Positions 18,539 to 26,677 of a stretch of DNA of 41,282 nucleotides are shown one piece after another. Both the position numbers and the translations under genes were made by a program. This stretch comes from Nitrospirales bacterium (GTDB lineage: Bacteria > Nitrospirota > Nitrospiria > Nitrospirales > UBA8639). The first letter of the stretch is position 1. Each line of letters opens with the position of its first letter. The stretch is from the NCBI GenBank assembly GCA_029261275.1, contig JAJDBR010000245.1:1-41282 (forward strand), written 5' to 3'. The notes under the pieces are model-generated. The model ran no database searches, had not been told where the DNA came from, and saw nothing but the letters and a program-made list of their open reading frames with translations.

Positions 18539-18867
18539 TTTTTTTCCGCGAGGATTCCAAGGAAAATCATGGCAAAGCCCATCCTTTTTTTCGCTGTACT
18601 TTTGGTGGATACCTGGTGGTGATGGACGGGATCTTCGGCTTTCTTTTTCTCCTTTGAAAGGAGAGACAGGGATTTTTTAGTATTGGACGGTGTTGAAGAA
18701 TGGCTATGTAGGGTTATTGGGTGATCGTGAAATGAGGCTACGACTGGAGAGGAAGAATTCGTATAAGCTTGACCTACTTCAAGAAGGACCCCTGCCATGA
18801 GAACCATTACCGTCAGTCCACTGAGACACCACATACTTGTTCTGGAGTCCTGAAGAATCCTTTTCAT
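18535..18867 (-). CDS. Small His-rich membrane-anchored protein, unrecognised
   Basis: A 110-residue product with GGAGGG placed seven bases before the ATG, which argues that it is real. A hydrophobic segment at residues 13-34 acts as a signal or anchor. A Ser/His-rich stretch (FHDHPITLHSHSS, VHHHQVS) follows, then a basic region and a second hydrophobic segment at the very C-terminus (FAMIFLGILA). The stop overlaps the stop of the convergent ATPase gene by four bases (18535-18538). His clustering suggests metal contact, but it lacks the CxWxC motif of the small proteins at 35-41 kb, so I do not group it with them. Confidence 0.6.
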   Translation of the reverse strand: MKRILQDSRTSMWCLSGLTVMVLMAGVLLEVGQAYTNSSSPVVASFHDHPITLHSHSSTPSNTKKSLSLLSKEKKKAEDPVHHHQVSTKSTAKKRMGFAMIFLGILAEKN

Positions 18868-19106
18868 TTGGGTGCCCTCCAGGTCTACGATTGAGTAGTG
18901 GAACGAATATTTGTTGGTGATCCTCGTTTATCGACCGCTCTCCGGGAATCTTGCGCTTTGAAGCGTTACGACATTTTTCTGCCTAATGTTGTTGGTTGTA
19001 TGAATTTGTCTATGAAGATGAAGGGCGGTTTTTTAAGAATAGAGATTTTGATCAATTCGGCAGGGTGGTTCGAAGGTGTTTTGAAGGGGGTTGCAATCGA
19101 AATATT

Positions 19107-20390
19107 CTACAGGGTGACCCAATCCTCCAGGGCGGCATCGAGCTGAACCCCGACTTCCTCTGGCGGTAAAATTTTGACGATCTCGGGGCCTTGGCCATCT
19201 GGTCCCAAGACGGAAAAATTGAAAGGAATGGGTTCAGCTAACGGTTGGTGGGCCGCATCCTGAATGAGCAATATCGTGGGATGAAGAAGATTTTCTCGTG
19301 AATTGGCGGTGACAATACCGCGTTCACCCGTGCTGAGTTCGACTAAGCTGTACGTGGGATAAATCCCGATGAGATTAATAAATTTGCCTACCAATTCTGC
19401 ATCCAATACACCTTTCTTGCCCTGTTGGTATATGGATTGAAGGGCTCCACGCACCGTTTGTGGTTTTCCACTGTGATGGCCACTTAACAGCTCATCATAT
19501 TCATCAACTAGGCGGAGAATGCGACTGGCCGGTTGGATCATAGCCGGATCAATATTTGTGGGATACCCAGACCCATCTAGAGCGACATGATGTTCTCGAA
19601 TCAACGTTTGGACCTGCTCCGAAAGGGTGGATTGTTGCATCAATAGATCGAGCCCGCGTTTGGGATGAGATTGATAAATGCCCAATTCTGAATCAGATAA
19701 TTCATGAAGAGATCGTTGTATCGCTTGAGGAATTTTGGCCAGGCCGGCATCGTGAAGGAGGCCGGCAATAGCCAGGTTTTGGCATTCGGCGTCTGTCAGC
19801 CCGACCCCCCGCCCTAAAAGCACTGATAAGGTACTCACGGCTAATGCATGATCGTAGAGTGCTGGTGAAAACTCTCTAGTACGAATGAGGTGGATATAGG
19901 CTTCTTCATGGTCAAGCGTGTCAGCCAAAATGGATTGGATCACCTGATTGACCTGTTCAACGGCCAGTCCTCCCGTTTTTGATAAGGTCTCCAGAATGTC
20001 CTTCACCCCTTCCAGCATATATAGTCGTGTTTGGGTAATCGAGGTGAGTTCCCCTCCCAAGGATTTTCCTTGGACTTCTTCTGGTAGGTGCTGTATTCGG
20101 GCCTCCTCTGGGGAGATCGAAGCGTTAGCTTTTTCTCGAGGTAAATCGAGCAAAGGCGGGTCGGGTAATTCTATTTGGTGTTCGCTTTTGGTCGAAGTTG
20201 TGTCATCAAGTCCGTGTTCTGTATCGATTGTGATTACTTGGATTCCACAGTGCTGTAGTTTGGTAATGTCCTCAGACGATCGAATCAAGAAACAATGCCT
20301 TAGGAACGGCGTGTCCAACCAGGATTTGTCGATCCCACAGAGATACATACCGACTTTAACCGATGAAATGGGAATGAGTTTTTTTGCCAT
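19107..20390 (-). CDS. Second DUF3391/HD-GYP protein (c-di-GMP phosphodiesterase family)
   Basis: A paralogue of the 7109-8329 product. The start at 20390 (MAKKLIPISSVKVGMYL) is chosen because the 61 residues before it in the ORF resemble no known domain. DUF3391 covers about residues 1-65, with GMYLCGIDKSWLDTPFLRH nearly matching the first copy. A variable linker follows, then the HD-GYP domain with HD in LLHDAGLAKIP near residue 230 and HH/GYP in REHHVALDGSGYPTNI. As in the first copy, the usual HDxGK is not kept (HDAGL, Lys shifted). The C-terminus is about 20 residues longer. Divergent from the S16 protease gene, with a 303-base gap between them. Confidence 0.9.
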   Translation of the reverse strand: MAKKLIPISSVKVGMYLCGIDKSWLDTPFLRHCFLIRSSEDITKLQHCGIQVITIDTEHGLDDTTSTKSEHQIELPDPPLLDLPREKANASISPEEARIQHLPEEVQGKSLGGELTSITQTRLYMLEGVKDILETLSKTGGLAVEQVNQVIQSILADTLDHEEAYIHLIRTREFSPALYDHALAVSTLSVLLGRGVGLTDAECQNLAIAGLLHDAGLAKIPQAIQRSLHELSDSELGIYQSHPKRGLDLLMQQSTLSEQVQTLIREHHVALDGSGYPTNIDPAMIQPASRILRLVDEYDELLSGHHSGKPQTVRGALQSIYQQGKKGVLDAELVGKFINLIGIYPTYSLVELSTGERGIVTANSRENLLHPTILLIQDAAHQPLAEPIPFNFSVLGPDGQGPEIVKILPPEEVGVQLDAALEDWVTL

Positions 20391-20693
20391 GGCGTTTGAA
20401 TCCGAGAAGGGTGCCAGTCTTTGAGTAGATGGTTTTTTGAATATGTACCTAGTTCTATTATCGGCGCTCTCATTTTTGTTCTTGATGTGGACGGCAAGGG
20501 CGGCGCTTGGTCGGATTGGAATCATGAATCTTATTCTGAGGGGTTTTCGAATACATGAGAAATATTCTCCCATAGAAAAAGCGGGGTTTATTCAGGTTAG
20601 TAAAGGACGAAGTAACCGGCACCCAGCCTCCTAACTTAAGTTTCCATTTCGCCAGACCGAAGGGAAACGAGAGGTCAAATATGGAGGACCGTG
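20391..20693. other. 303-base divergent intergenic region
   Basis: This is the gap between the HD-GYP gene (- strand) and the S16 protease gene (+ strand), so promoters in both directions are expected. I see no convincing -35/-10 pair on either strand. A 65-codon + ORF (20437-20634) has a hydrophobic start but no Shine-Dalgarno and unconvincing composition; I treat it as noncoding. No terminator or clear repeat is visible. Confidence 0.5.
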
Positions 20694-21503
20694 ATGGTTG
20701 GATATCCGGCATCGTCCTGCAAGCGCTCCCTTCGGTTTCATGTAAGTTCCTTGACGCAAGTCTATAGTTGCGCTCACTCGCCTTGGCTTCTTAATGTATT
20801 TTCTCTTATCATTTCCTTGGTTATCTTCTCCGGTCTTTCGCTCAGTTGGTCCTCGAGCGTAGAAGCGGCCCCGCGCACTGACGAACCTCTGAAACATATT
20901 CGAACAGCCATTCCTATTCTGGGAACGACGATGAATGATGAAGCCGAACCTGTGGGGATTGTGGCCGAAATTGAATTGGAGTTTTTTCAACGTCGTGATC
21001 ACGAAGGGTTAGATGTCCAATTTCACACAACACCAGGGAAATTTTCCCCCTATGCGCAACAGTCCGTTATCCAGGCCCTGAATCGAGTGGTGGAGGCTGC
21101 AGCCTTGAACTCTGACTCGTGGACGGTTCGCTTTCAGTTGCCGTACCCAGGTGTGACATTATATGGGGAAAGCTTGTCAGCTATGGCTGCGTTGACGATT
21201 GTTTCCCTCGCTAAGAATGAGCCGGTTGATGAAACAACGGTGTTGACGGGCACGGTAACAGCTGATGGACATGTGGGAACCGTTGGTGGCGTGCCGTTAA
21301 AAATTTTAGCGGCACATGAACAACATTTTCGGAAAGTCCTCATTCCTGAAGAGCCTGATATTGCCGATGGCGATTGGGAAACTCCGTTTCTCATGGAAGT
21401 ACGACCTGTGAGCTCCATTAGCAAAGCTTATTTGGCGTTGACGAATCGACCGCTTCGGACGATCCTCAGTAAACATTCGCTCACCGCAGTGTTGAGCCCC
21501 TGA
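20694..21503 (+). CDS. Exported stand-alone Lon-type (S16) serine protease domain
   Basis: A 269-residue protein with a long signal/anchor (hydrophobic residues 31-50, then SSSVEAAP), followed by a Lon proteolytic domain and no AAA+ domain. The Ser-Lys dyad of family S16 can be placed: S162 in YGESLSAMAAL, corresponding to the GPSAG motif of Lon, and K203 in GTVGGVPLKILAA, corresponding to GGLKEKLLAA. TADGHVGTVGGV is the usual strand-loop before the Lys. The ATG at 20694 sits six bases after GGAGG; the GTG three bases earlier is an alternative. Without an ATPase, its substrates must be accessible without unfolding, probably in the periplasm. It stands alone between divergent HD-GYP and downstream HAD genes. 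Confidence 0.85.
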   Translation: MVGYPASSCKRSLRFHVSSLTQVYSCAHSPWLLNVFSLIISLVIFSGLSLSWSSSVEAAPRTDEPLKHIRTAIPILGTTMNDEAEPVGIVAEIELEFFQRRDHEGLDVQFHTTPGKFSPYAQQSVIQALNRVVEAAALNSDSWTVRFQLPYPGVTLYGESLSAMAALTIVSLAKNEPVDETTVLTGTVTADGHVGTVGGVPLKILAAHEQHFRKVLIPEEPDIADGDWETPFLMEVRPVSSISKAYLALTNRPLRTILSKHSLTAVLSP

Positions 21504-21653
21504 AGTTCATCTTCAATGGACATATGTCGGTGCTTGTCCTTATCGCTTTTTTGGGGATCCTTTTGTTGTTTGTACTTCGATGAGTTCTCAGGATGAAATA
21601 TTATGGAATGCTTGATTCTTAACTCACAATATTTCTATGGTGGAGGAACCGGT

Positions 21654-21734
21654 ATGGAAAAACTTCGACCTAGTTCCCATTGCCTCGTTTGCCCTCTGTG
21701 TGTTTCCTCAGAAATAGGTGTCTATGAATACTGA
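21654..21734 (+). CDS. Possible 26-codon leader ORF overlapping the HAD gene
   Basis: ATG at 21654 follows a strong GGAGG at seven bases, in a stretch otherwise empty. The frame encodes MEKLRPSSHCLVCPLCV and a few more residues, with three Cys, and stops at 21734, 11 bases inside the HAD gene. The arrangement suits translational coupling or a regulatory leader peptide. It is too short for any homology judgement, and the Shine-Dalgarno is the main support. Confidence 0.35.
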   Translation: MEKLRPSSHCLVCPLCVSSEIGVYEY

Positions 21735-22359
21735 GATTCGACCCTGTTTTGCAGTTGATATTGATAATGTCTTAGGGAAAGCAGAACCCGAAGTTCAGCG
21801 CTTGTACCAAGACATTACCCAAACGCCATGGCCACTTGGCAGATATGGGAGTGCAGGAGGGTTAGATTCCAGTGAATATGACCGTGCGCTGATTGAGGAA
21901 ATCTTTACTCGTTTTCACGAAGAATCCATTCCTCAGTTGCCCTTGTACCCTGGAGCCAATTATGCGCTTCAGGTCATTCACCGAACGTGTCGGATTATTA
22001 TTGTGACGGCGCGGCGCCCGTATTCTCGGCCACAAACATTGGAGTGGTTGATGGCTCACGGTCTTCCCTTCGATGCGCTATACCATACTGAAGACAAAAC
22101 GGAGATTCCGGAATCTATCACTGTGGCGATCGATGATCATCCTGAGCATCTTCAAAGTTACCAAGCGGTTGGCGCACGAGTCTTTGTCATGGATCAACCC
22201 TGGAATCGTCAAGGCGTTGATCCGAATGTGATTCGTGTCAGTGGATGGGATGCCTTGTTACAGTGGTGGCATTTTCGGCATATTGGCAAGTGGCTGAACC
22301 GTTTTCATGAAACTCCCGCTCCCGACTATCTTTGGAAATACCCTCCGATTTCTGCTTAG
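21724..22359 (+). CDS. HAD-superfamily protein like 5'(3')-deoxyribonucleotidases (NT5C type)
   Basis: A 211-residue protein with all four HAD motifs: I, FAVDIDNVLG with the DxD pair; II, IIVTARRPYS with Thr; III, the Lys in EDKTEIPES; IV, VAIDDHPEHL. The spacing and the small helical cap resemble the NT5C/YqfW-type deoxyribonucleotidases, which dephosphorylate nucleoside monophosphates in the cytoplasm. The substrate here is inferred only. The ORF opens at a GTG at 21718; I prefer the ATG at 21724, with ATAGGTG upstream. The gene is overlapped by a possible short leader ORF. It precedes a response regulator gene by 169 bases. Confidence 0.8.
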   Translation: MNTEIRPCFAVDIDNVLGKAEPEVQRLYQDITQTPWPLGRYGSAGGLDSSEYDRALIEEIFTRFHEESIPQLPLYPGANYALQVIHRTCRIIIVTARRPYSRPQTLEWLMAHGLPFDALYHTEDKTEIPESITVAIDDHPEHLQSYQAVGARVFVMDQPWNRQGVDPNVIRVSGWDALLQWWHFRHIGKWLNRFHETPAPDYLWKYPPISA

Positions 22360-22528
22360 TGGACCATGATTGGGTTTCCTAGGTAGGTCCTTCTTCTAAG
22401 CATTGATGCAAGATTTTCAGCCATTTTGCCGATAAGCGGAGATGACATATCTGGGTCGTGGTGCGTCAATCCAGTGTGTCCATCAGTATTTTTATTCAAA
22501 TGGCATCCAAGAAAAGGGCAGGAACATA

Positions 22529-23014
22529 ATGGTTTACCCTCCTATTCAAACGATATTGTTGGCTGAGGATAACCCTGATGATTGTGAACTGCTCAAAGGA
22601 GCATGGGCAGAGTCACCTGTCGGGGATCGTTTTCGATTGGTCCATGATGGAACGGAGCTCTTGGATTATTTGTGTCGTCGGGGAGCGTTTCAGTCTCCAG
22701 AAACTTCGCCTCGTCCGAGCGTGATTTTATTGGATCTGAATATGCCTCGTATGACCGGAGCTGAAGTCTTGATGGAACTCAAACAGGATTCTGGCCTTGC
22801 CTGTATTCCTATCTTGGTGTTGACGACATCCAAATCCCCAAAGGACATCGTTCAAACATCTGGGTTAGGAGTGAATGGATATATGCAAAAACCTAATACT
22901 TATGCCGGTTATCTTCAGATTTTTACGAATCTTCGTGAGCATTGGGCCGAAATTCTTGATCGACCCCTATCTGGTGGAGGGTCGGAATGGGGTGGAAATT
23001 TGGCGTGGTGCTAG
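22529..23014 (+). CDS. Single-domain response regulator (Rcp/CheY-like)
   Basis: A 161-residue protein that is just a receiver domain. The acidic pair is in ILLAEDNPDD, the phospho-acceptor Asp in VILLDLNMPRMTG, and the conserved Lys in LVLTTSKSP. The insert around residue 55 (YLCRRGAFQSPETSPRPSV) is typical of Rcp1-type regulators that pair with PAS/GAF or phytochrome kinases. The ATG at 22529 has AAAAGGGCAGG upstream; the 29-residue ORF extension is unlikely to be translated. It has no output domain, so it signals by protein contact or relays phosphate. No cognate kinase is adjacent; the hybrid kinase at 4372-7068 is one of many possible partners. Confidence 0.9.
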   Translation: MVYPPIQTILLAEDNPDDCELLKGAWAESPVGDRFRLVHDGTELLDYLCRRGAFQSPETSPRPSVILLDLNMPRMTGAEVLMELKQDSGLACIPILVLTTSKSPKDIVQTSGLGVNGYMQKPNTYAGYLQIFTNLREHWAEILDRPLSGGGSEWGGNLAWC

Positions 23015-23202
23015 ATGACGATCCCTCCTGTACCCGCCCTATCATCTCATTTGATTTGTCTACGAATCAGTGAACAAACCATCGTTCAAATTTTTTCTAG
23101 ATTTGTGAATTTTCCTCACGTATAGTCGTACTAATCTCGCCTGGCTGCGTTAGGAAAATAGCGAAAGACCTAGTGCCGACCTTCTCGGCAAGGAGGAATC
23201 AA

Positions 23203-24003
23203 ATGAAGCAGAGTGTGTTTGATTCACACACGACCCAATATCGACATCAGAATGCTCGACTTCTGGCTGCGGCCTCATTGCTTGCGTATCAATCTCCTAC
23301 GGTAATTCAGCCAAAGGTCGAACTATGGGGGTTCTCACAGTTCACATTTTTTGATCAAAAGGAATCGCAAGCCTTTTTGGCTGGAAATGAGAAAATGATT
23401 ATCATTGCCTTTCGTGGGACTGAGCCAACCAAATTGCAGGATTGGATGACTGATCTGAAAATTCGTCGAAAAACTGGGCCCTATGGGAAGGTTCACCGAG
23501 GATTTTTAAAAGGGTTTCAAGCTATTTGGCCAGAAATACGGGCGACGGTGAAGAAGTGGCAAACTCAGGCCCAATCGCTGTGGTTGACAGGACATAGCTT
23601 AGGAGGGGCGTTGGCGACGCTGGGAATGGCGTCCTTAGGGGAAGAAGCTAAGCCGGTCCATGGATTATATACCTTTGGCCAGCCGCGTGTGGGTGGGAAA
23701 ACCTTTGCCAGAAATTTTGATTTAGATTTTAAGTCCAGAATGTTTCGGTTTGTGAATAATAACGATGTGGTGACCCGCGTGCCCACTCGAAATTCGGGCT
23801 ACCGTCATGTTGGACAAGTCTTCATGTTCGATGCTTTTGGAAAGCTGCAAACGGACTTACATTTCTGGAATCATTTTTTGGACCGAGTCATAGGGCGGGT
23901 TGTCGATTTAGGCAAGCTGGGAACCGACGGGATTCGAGATCATGGTATGAATCACTATATCAAGCATCTTGAGCGAAAAGAAAATCGAAAAAATATCCTG
24001 TAA
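23203..24003 (+). CDS. Class 3 lipase family protein (PF01764)
   Basis: A 266-residue alpha/beta-hydrolase of the fungal-lipase type. The nucleophile motif GHSLGG has Ser at residue 132. The oxyanion segment is IIAFRGTEPTKLQDWMTDL, and HRGFLKGFQAIW is the usual segment between them. The acid is probably the Asp in NNNDVVTRVP and the base a His in DHGMNHYI near the end. No signal peptide is visible, so it may be cytoplasmic or exported by another route. The start is set by a near-perfect AAGGAGG before ATG 23203. A small hairpin (GCCGA / TCGGC) ends one base before that Shine-Dalgarno and could modulate initiation. It appears monocistronic. Confidence 0.85.
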   Translation: MKQSVFDSHTTQYRHQNARLLAAASLLAYQSPTVIQPKVELWGFSQFTFFDQKESQAFLAGNEKMIIIAFRGTEPTKLQDWMTDLKIRRKTGPYGKVHRGFLKGFQAIWPEIRATVKKWQTQAQSLWLTGHSLGGALATLGMASLGEEAKPVHGLYTFGQPRVGGKTFARNFDLDFKSRMFRFVNNNDVVTRVPTRNSGYRHVGQVFMFDAFGKLQTDLHFWNHFLDRVIGRVVDLGKLGTDGIRDHGMNHYIKHLERKENRKNIL

Positions 24004-24021
24004 ATCTGTGGTTATTTTCTC

Positions 24022-24042
24022 TAGGTAATATTTACCTATTTT
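24022..24042 (+). terminator. Weak AT-rich terminator after the lipase gene
   Basis: TAGGTAA and TTACCTA are separated by three bases and followed by TTTT, 18 bases after the lipase stop. The stem is short and AT-rich, so it is weak. The rest of the 283-base gap up to 24287 shows no ORF and no convincing promoter. Confidence 0.35.
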
Positions 24043-24286
24043 AGGCTTCGTGTTGATAGACAGCCATCTTACCTGCCCCCTTTATTCCCAGAGTTTCTTT
24101 TACGTCAGATAGCCCAAGTTCCCACAAAAAGAATTCCCCCCCCTCCTCTAAAGTTCTCACAGCAATAACCGACAGTATTGTATACAGATTGGTAAGAGGG
24201 GATGTTGGGATTTGCTTCCGGAATAGACATTGGAGATCTCAAATCATTTCCAACGATTAGGAACCAAGAGGACAACGAGAACTGTT

Positions 24287-25471
24287 ATGAAAACACATCT
24301 TTTATTTATTGGCGCCATGTCATTGTTGGGAACATCATTCTTGTCAACGGGGTATGCGGTAGATAATTCTGAGTATTTGCATTTCACCCGACATCGAGAC
24401 TCAAATGGAAATTTGCTGATGGGGCCGACGCATCATCAGGCTGAGCCATCTGTCATGCAAAAAACTATCATGCCGTCCCAACCCAAGAGTTTTGAGCGGC
24501 GGAGCACCGATTGGGGCATGAGTGTCCAAGAAGTGAAAGAGAATGAACCTGTCCAGTCCTCATGGGAATTGCAGTCACCGGTATTGGCCGATTCTGAGCA
24601 ACGGGTGGCCTATCATACGCAAATCGAAGGGATTGAAGCGGCGTTAACCTATACCTTTTATGAAGATCATTTAGGACAGGCGAAATATGTGTTTGAACCC
24701 CAGCATGCAGATGCAGTGGAATTTGTGAAGGATTTTCACACGGTGGAACATTGGATAAGTCAAAGCTATGGCCCACCTACGTTTGTTCAAGAAATTTGGC
24801 TGGATACGCTTTATCAATATGACAAGAGCTTGTGGGGACAAGCGGTGAAGCGTGGGCATTTGGTGATGGTTGCTGAATGGAAAAACCCTGGCACCAATAT
24901 AGTTCTTGTATTAGACGGAGGCGAAGATACTGTTGGATTAGTTGCTGATTTTAGCAGCTCGACCTTTATGGTGCCGGTGTCGTTGAATTTGCACAATCAA
25001 GAAAAGAATGCCGAAGTGGTGATCGACGAAACACCAATTCAGGAAGGGATTGCTATCGAACCGACAGGAGATTCATTGGGAGAAGATTCGTCTGGAAAAA
25101 ATATGACAAATGAAACCGAGGGTAGTGGGTTACATCATGAAACCAGGGTGAATGCTCCAGGCCTAGAAAATGAAATGGACGAATTAAACGAAATTGAGGA
25201 ATTGCCCAACAACACATTTCCACTAAACGAGCCTCTTAACAAGGAGTTTCCGTTAAGCGAGCCCCTCAATAAGGAATTTCCATATGAAGCCAAGGTGAAT
25301 GCTCCAGGCCTGGAAAGTGGAATGGACGAAATTGAGGAATTGCCCAACAACACATTTCCACTAAATGAGCCTCTTAACAAGGAGTTTCCGTTAAGCGAGC
25401 CCCTCAATAAGGAATTTCCAATTAACAAGTCAGTGGAACCTGAAATGGAATTAGACCCTCAACACCTTTGA
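24287..25471 (+). CDS. Exported unrecognised protein with acidic C-terminal tandem repeats
   Basis: A 394-residue product starting at MKTHLLFIGAMSLLG, a Sec signal ending near STGYAVD. I prefer ATG 24287 to the ORF start at 24230 because the signal peptide begins there. Residues 20-240 look like a folded domain with the texture of 'hypothetical exported' proteins (WGMSVQEVKENE, IEAALTYTFYEDHLGQAKYVF, YGPPTFVQEIW), recalling periplasmic proteins in which a calcium- or ligand-dependent domain compares two values. I cannot name it. From about residue 285 the chain becomes acidic and repetitive, with two copies of an about 45-residue unit, each containing two 10-residue units FPL[NS]EPLNKE. A terminator follows 55 bases after the stop. 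Confidence 0.75.
   Translation: MKTHLLFIGAMSLLGTSFLSTGYAVDNSEYLHFTRHRDSNGNLLMGPTHHQAEPSVMQKTIMPSQPKSFERRSTDWGMSVQEVKENEPVQSSWELQSPVLADSEQRVAYHTQIEGIEAALTYTFYEDHLGQAKYVFEPQHADAVEFVKDFHTVEHWISQSYGPPTFVQEIWLDTLYQYDKSLWGQAVKRGHLVMVAEWKNPGTNIVLVLDGGEDTVGLVADFSSSTFMVPVSLNLHNQEKNAEVVIDETPIQEGIAIEPTGDSLGEDSSGKNMTNETEGSGLHHETRVNAPGLENEMDELNEIEELPNNTFPLNEPLNKEFPLSEPLNKEFPYEAKVNAPGLESGMDEIEELPNNTFPLNEPLNKEFPLSEPLNKEFPINKSVEPEMELDPQHL
25148..25420 (+). repeat. Two-level tandem repeat inside the exported protein gene
   Basis: Copy 1 (25148-25282) and copy 2 (25295-25420) are nearly identical at DNA level; copy 2 lacks 9 bases in the DELNEIEE segment. Each copy contains an internal 30-base repeat coding FPL[NS]EPLNKE. 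The few differences are mostly single synonymous changes, so the duplication is recent. The repeat keeps the frame. Confidence 0.9.
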
Positions 25472-25526
25472 GTATCGTGATTCGGATTGTGTAAAACGAT
25501 ATCAAGCTTCATCTTCAAATCTGATG

Positions 25527-25563
25527 CTAGGGGAGTGGAAACATTCTCCTAGTATTTTTTTTT
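25527..25563 (+). terminator. Rho-independent terminator of the repeat-protein gene
   Basis: The 11-base arms CTAGGGGAGTG and CATTCTCCTAG pair with two G-U pairs around a GAAA tetraloop. They are followed by TATTTTTTTTT on the + strand. This is the strongest + terminator in the window. Confidence 0.8.
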
Positions 25564-25680
25564 CAACCTCTTGCTGCCTACGCCTCCCACCGGACCTCTT
25601 TCTTTTCTTCCTCTTACTGACAGTAACGGAACAGTTAGTTTTCTCTTGTGTTCGCTTCGAGGTCGGTAAGTCGTGCGTTA

Positions 25681-26292
25681 TTACCAATACCAATAGGGAT
25701 AATGTCCGTAGAAGCGGCCTCGGGGGCCCCAATACGGATGGGCATAGGGGTATGGTCCCCAATAGGGATATGGTTGAGCATAGCCTGGGTAGTTTGAAGA
25801 GTAGGTGGGCCAAATTTTGAACTGTTTAATCGTGAGAGTGGGGTAGGTGTAGTTTGTCTCGTCGAGCTTTTGAGTGACCGACCCAGACAGTTCTCCAACA
25901 AGGGTGATTCGGGTTCCGGTAGGAACCGTGGCGGGATCTAAGAACTTCTGTTGGTAGGCAATGTACCGACCCTGGGTATGGGTTAATTCTGTCGAAGGTT
26001 CTCGTTGCTCGATAAGTGGCAATTGAAGGATGATAAGTTCTGTAGAATCTGTGAGCCGCTTGGCAGAGAGAATTTGCCCTCCGAGTATGACTAGTTTTCC
26101 CTTATGTTCCTCTGGAAATTCTTTGATTTGCGAAAAGGACAGCGAGTTGTTGAGTTGATTGGTTAGATCAGGTGGAAGGGTGGCTTTATACGGTTTGGTG
26201 CAGCTGGGTAAGAGAGCGAAAACACAAAATCCTATAATCAGACTCCAGCAGAGATGCGTTGGTTTTCTAATGCCGCTCGCCAGGTGCAACAT
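25681..26292 (-). CDS. Slp-family outer-membrane lipoprotein
   Basis: A 203-residue lipoprotein similar to Slp (starvation/stationary-phase lipoprotein) of proteobacteria. The start at 26292 is chosen over the ORF start because MLHLASGIRK leads into a hydrophobic segment ending in LLPSC, and GAGGT lies upstream. The Slp-like core includes GKLVILGGQILSAKRL, LIILQLPL, GRYIAYQQKFLDPA and GTRITLVGELSG. The C-terminus ends in a Tyr/Pro/Trp-rich tail (YPYWGPYPYAHPYWG) also seen in longer Slp relatives. The family's role is unclear, with links to acid or stationary-phase stress. It is the last gene of an operon with the DUF5666-like and cytochrome genes. Confidence 0.85.
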   Translation of the reverse strand: MLHLASGIRKPTHLCWSLIIGFCVFALLPSCTKPYKATLPPDLTNQLNNSLSFSQIKEFPEEHKGKLVILGGQILSAKRLTDSTELIILQLPLIEQREPSTELTHTQGRYIAYQQKFLDPATVPTGTRITLVGELSGSVTQKLDETNYTYPTLTIKQFKIWPTYSSNYPGYAQPYPYWGPYPYAHPYWGPRGRFYGHYPYWYW

Positions 26293-26326
26293 GCGTTCAA
26301 CCTCATTGACCCTAGAATCTTCCAGG

Positions 26327-26653
26327 CTAGTCCTTTTTCTTGGGTGTGGCAAAGGTGATTTCCGTAGCAACCCAATCTCGATTTTGAGGCAGTCCGTTTT
26401 TTGACACTTCGGCGACCAAGCGATCACCTACTTGTGGGCGGGCCTCTTTCATATGAATGCCATTTTGTTTGAAAATGGTCTGGGGTTGAAAGGCCAGAGA
26501 AACTGAATCGCCTTTAGTCGTTTTTACTACGACATGATCAGCTTCCATCGCGGTCACCGTGCCCATGATATGGGAAGCATCTCCATGCCCCCACGCGAAT
26601 GCCGGAAGAATCAAAAGAGATGCGATAATGAATGTGCGCCACATTGATTGCAT
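26327..26653 (-). CDS. Periplasmic DUF5666-like small protein
   Basis: A 108-residue exported protein. The AAGGAG Shine-Dalgarno lies seven bases before the ATG at 26653 but only one base before the ATG at 26659, so the former is the likely start. The signal peptide ends at FAWGHG. The mature part is a small beta-barrel-like domain (HIMGTVTAMEADHVVVKTTKGDSVSLAF, GDRLVAEVSKNG) of the DUF5666 / OB-like kind found next to metal and redox genes. A CusF-like metal role is an alternative, but the CusF Trp-Met-His pattern is not clear. It lies 24 bases after the cytochrome gene and 34 bases before slp, so it is the middle gene of a three-gene operon. Confidence 0.72.
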   Translation of the reverse strand: MQSMWRTFIIASLLILPAFAWGHGDASHIMGTVTAMEADHVVVKTTKGDSVSLAFQPQTIFKQNGIHMKEARPQVGDRLVAEVSKNGLPQNRDWVATEITFATPKKKD

Positions 26654-26677
26654 TGCCATGCTCCTTAGAAAATCGGA

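Noticed and set aside
18535-18867. His-rich small protein as a fourth member of the CxWxC family
   Set aside because: It has a His cluster and an export segment but no CxWxC and no RGPP end, and it is 17 kb away from the TonB block.
18898-19146. 82-residue + ORF between the small His-rich gene and the HD-GYP gene
   Set aside because: It runs into the HD-GYP coding end, lacks a Shine-Dalgarno and has no recognisable composition.
20437-20634. 65-codon + ORF with a hydrophobic start in the HD-GYP/S16 divergent gap
   Set aside because: No Shine-Dalgarno, overlaps the expected promoter region, and the second half looks like random translation.
25135-25428. 97-residue - strand ORF with neat repeats (NSLLRGS...)
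   Set aside because: It is the antisense shadow of the tandem repeat in the + strand exported protein; no Shine-Dalgarno or start context.
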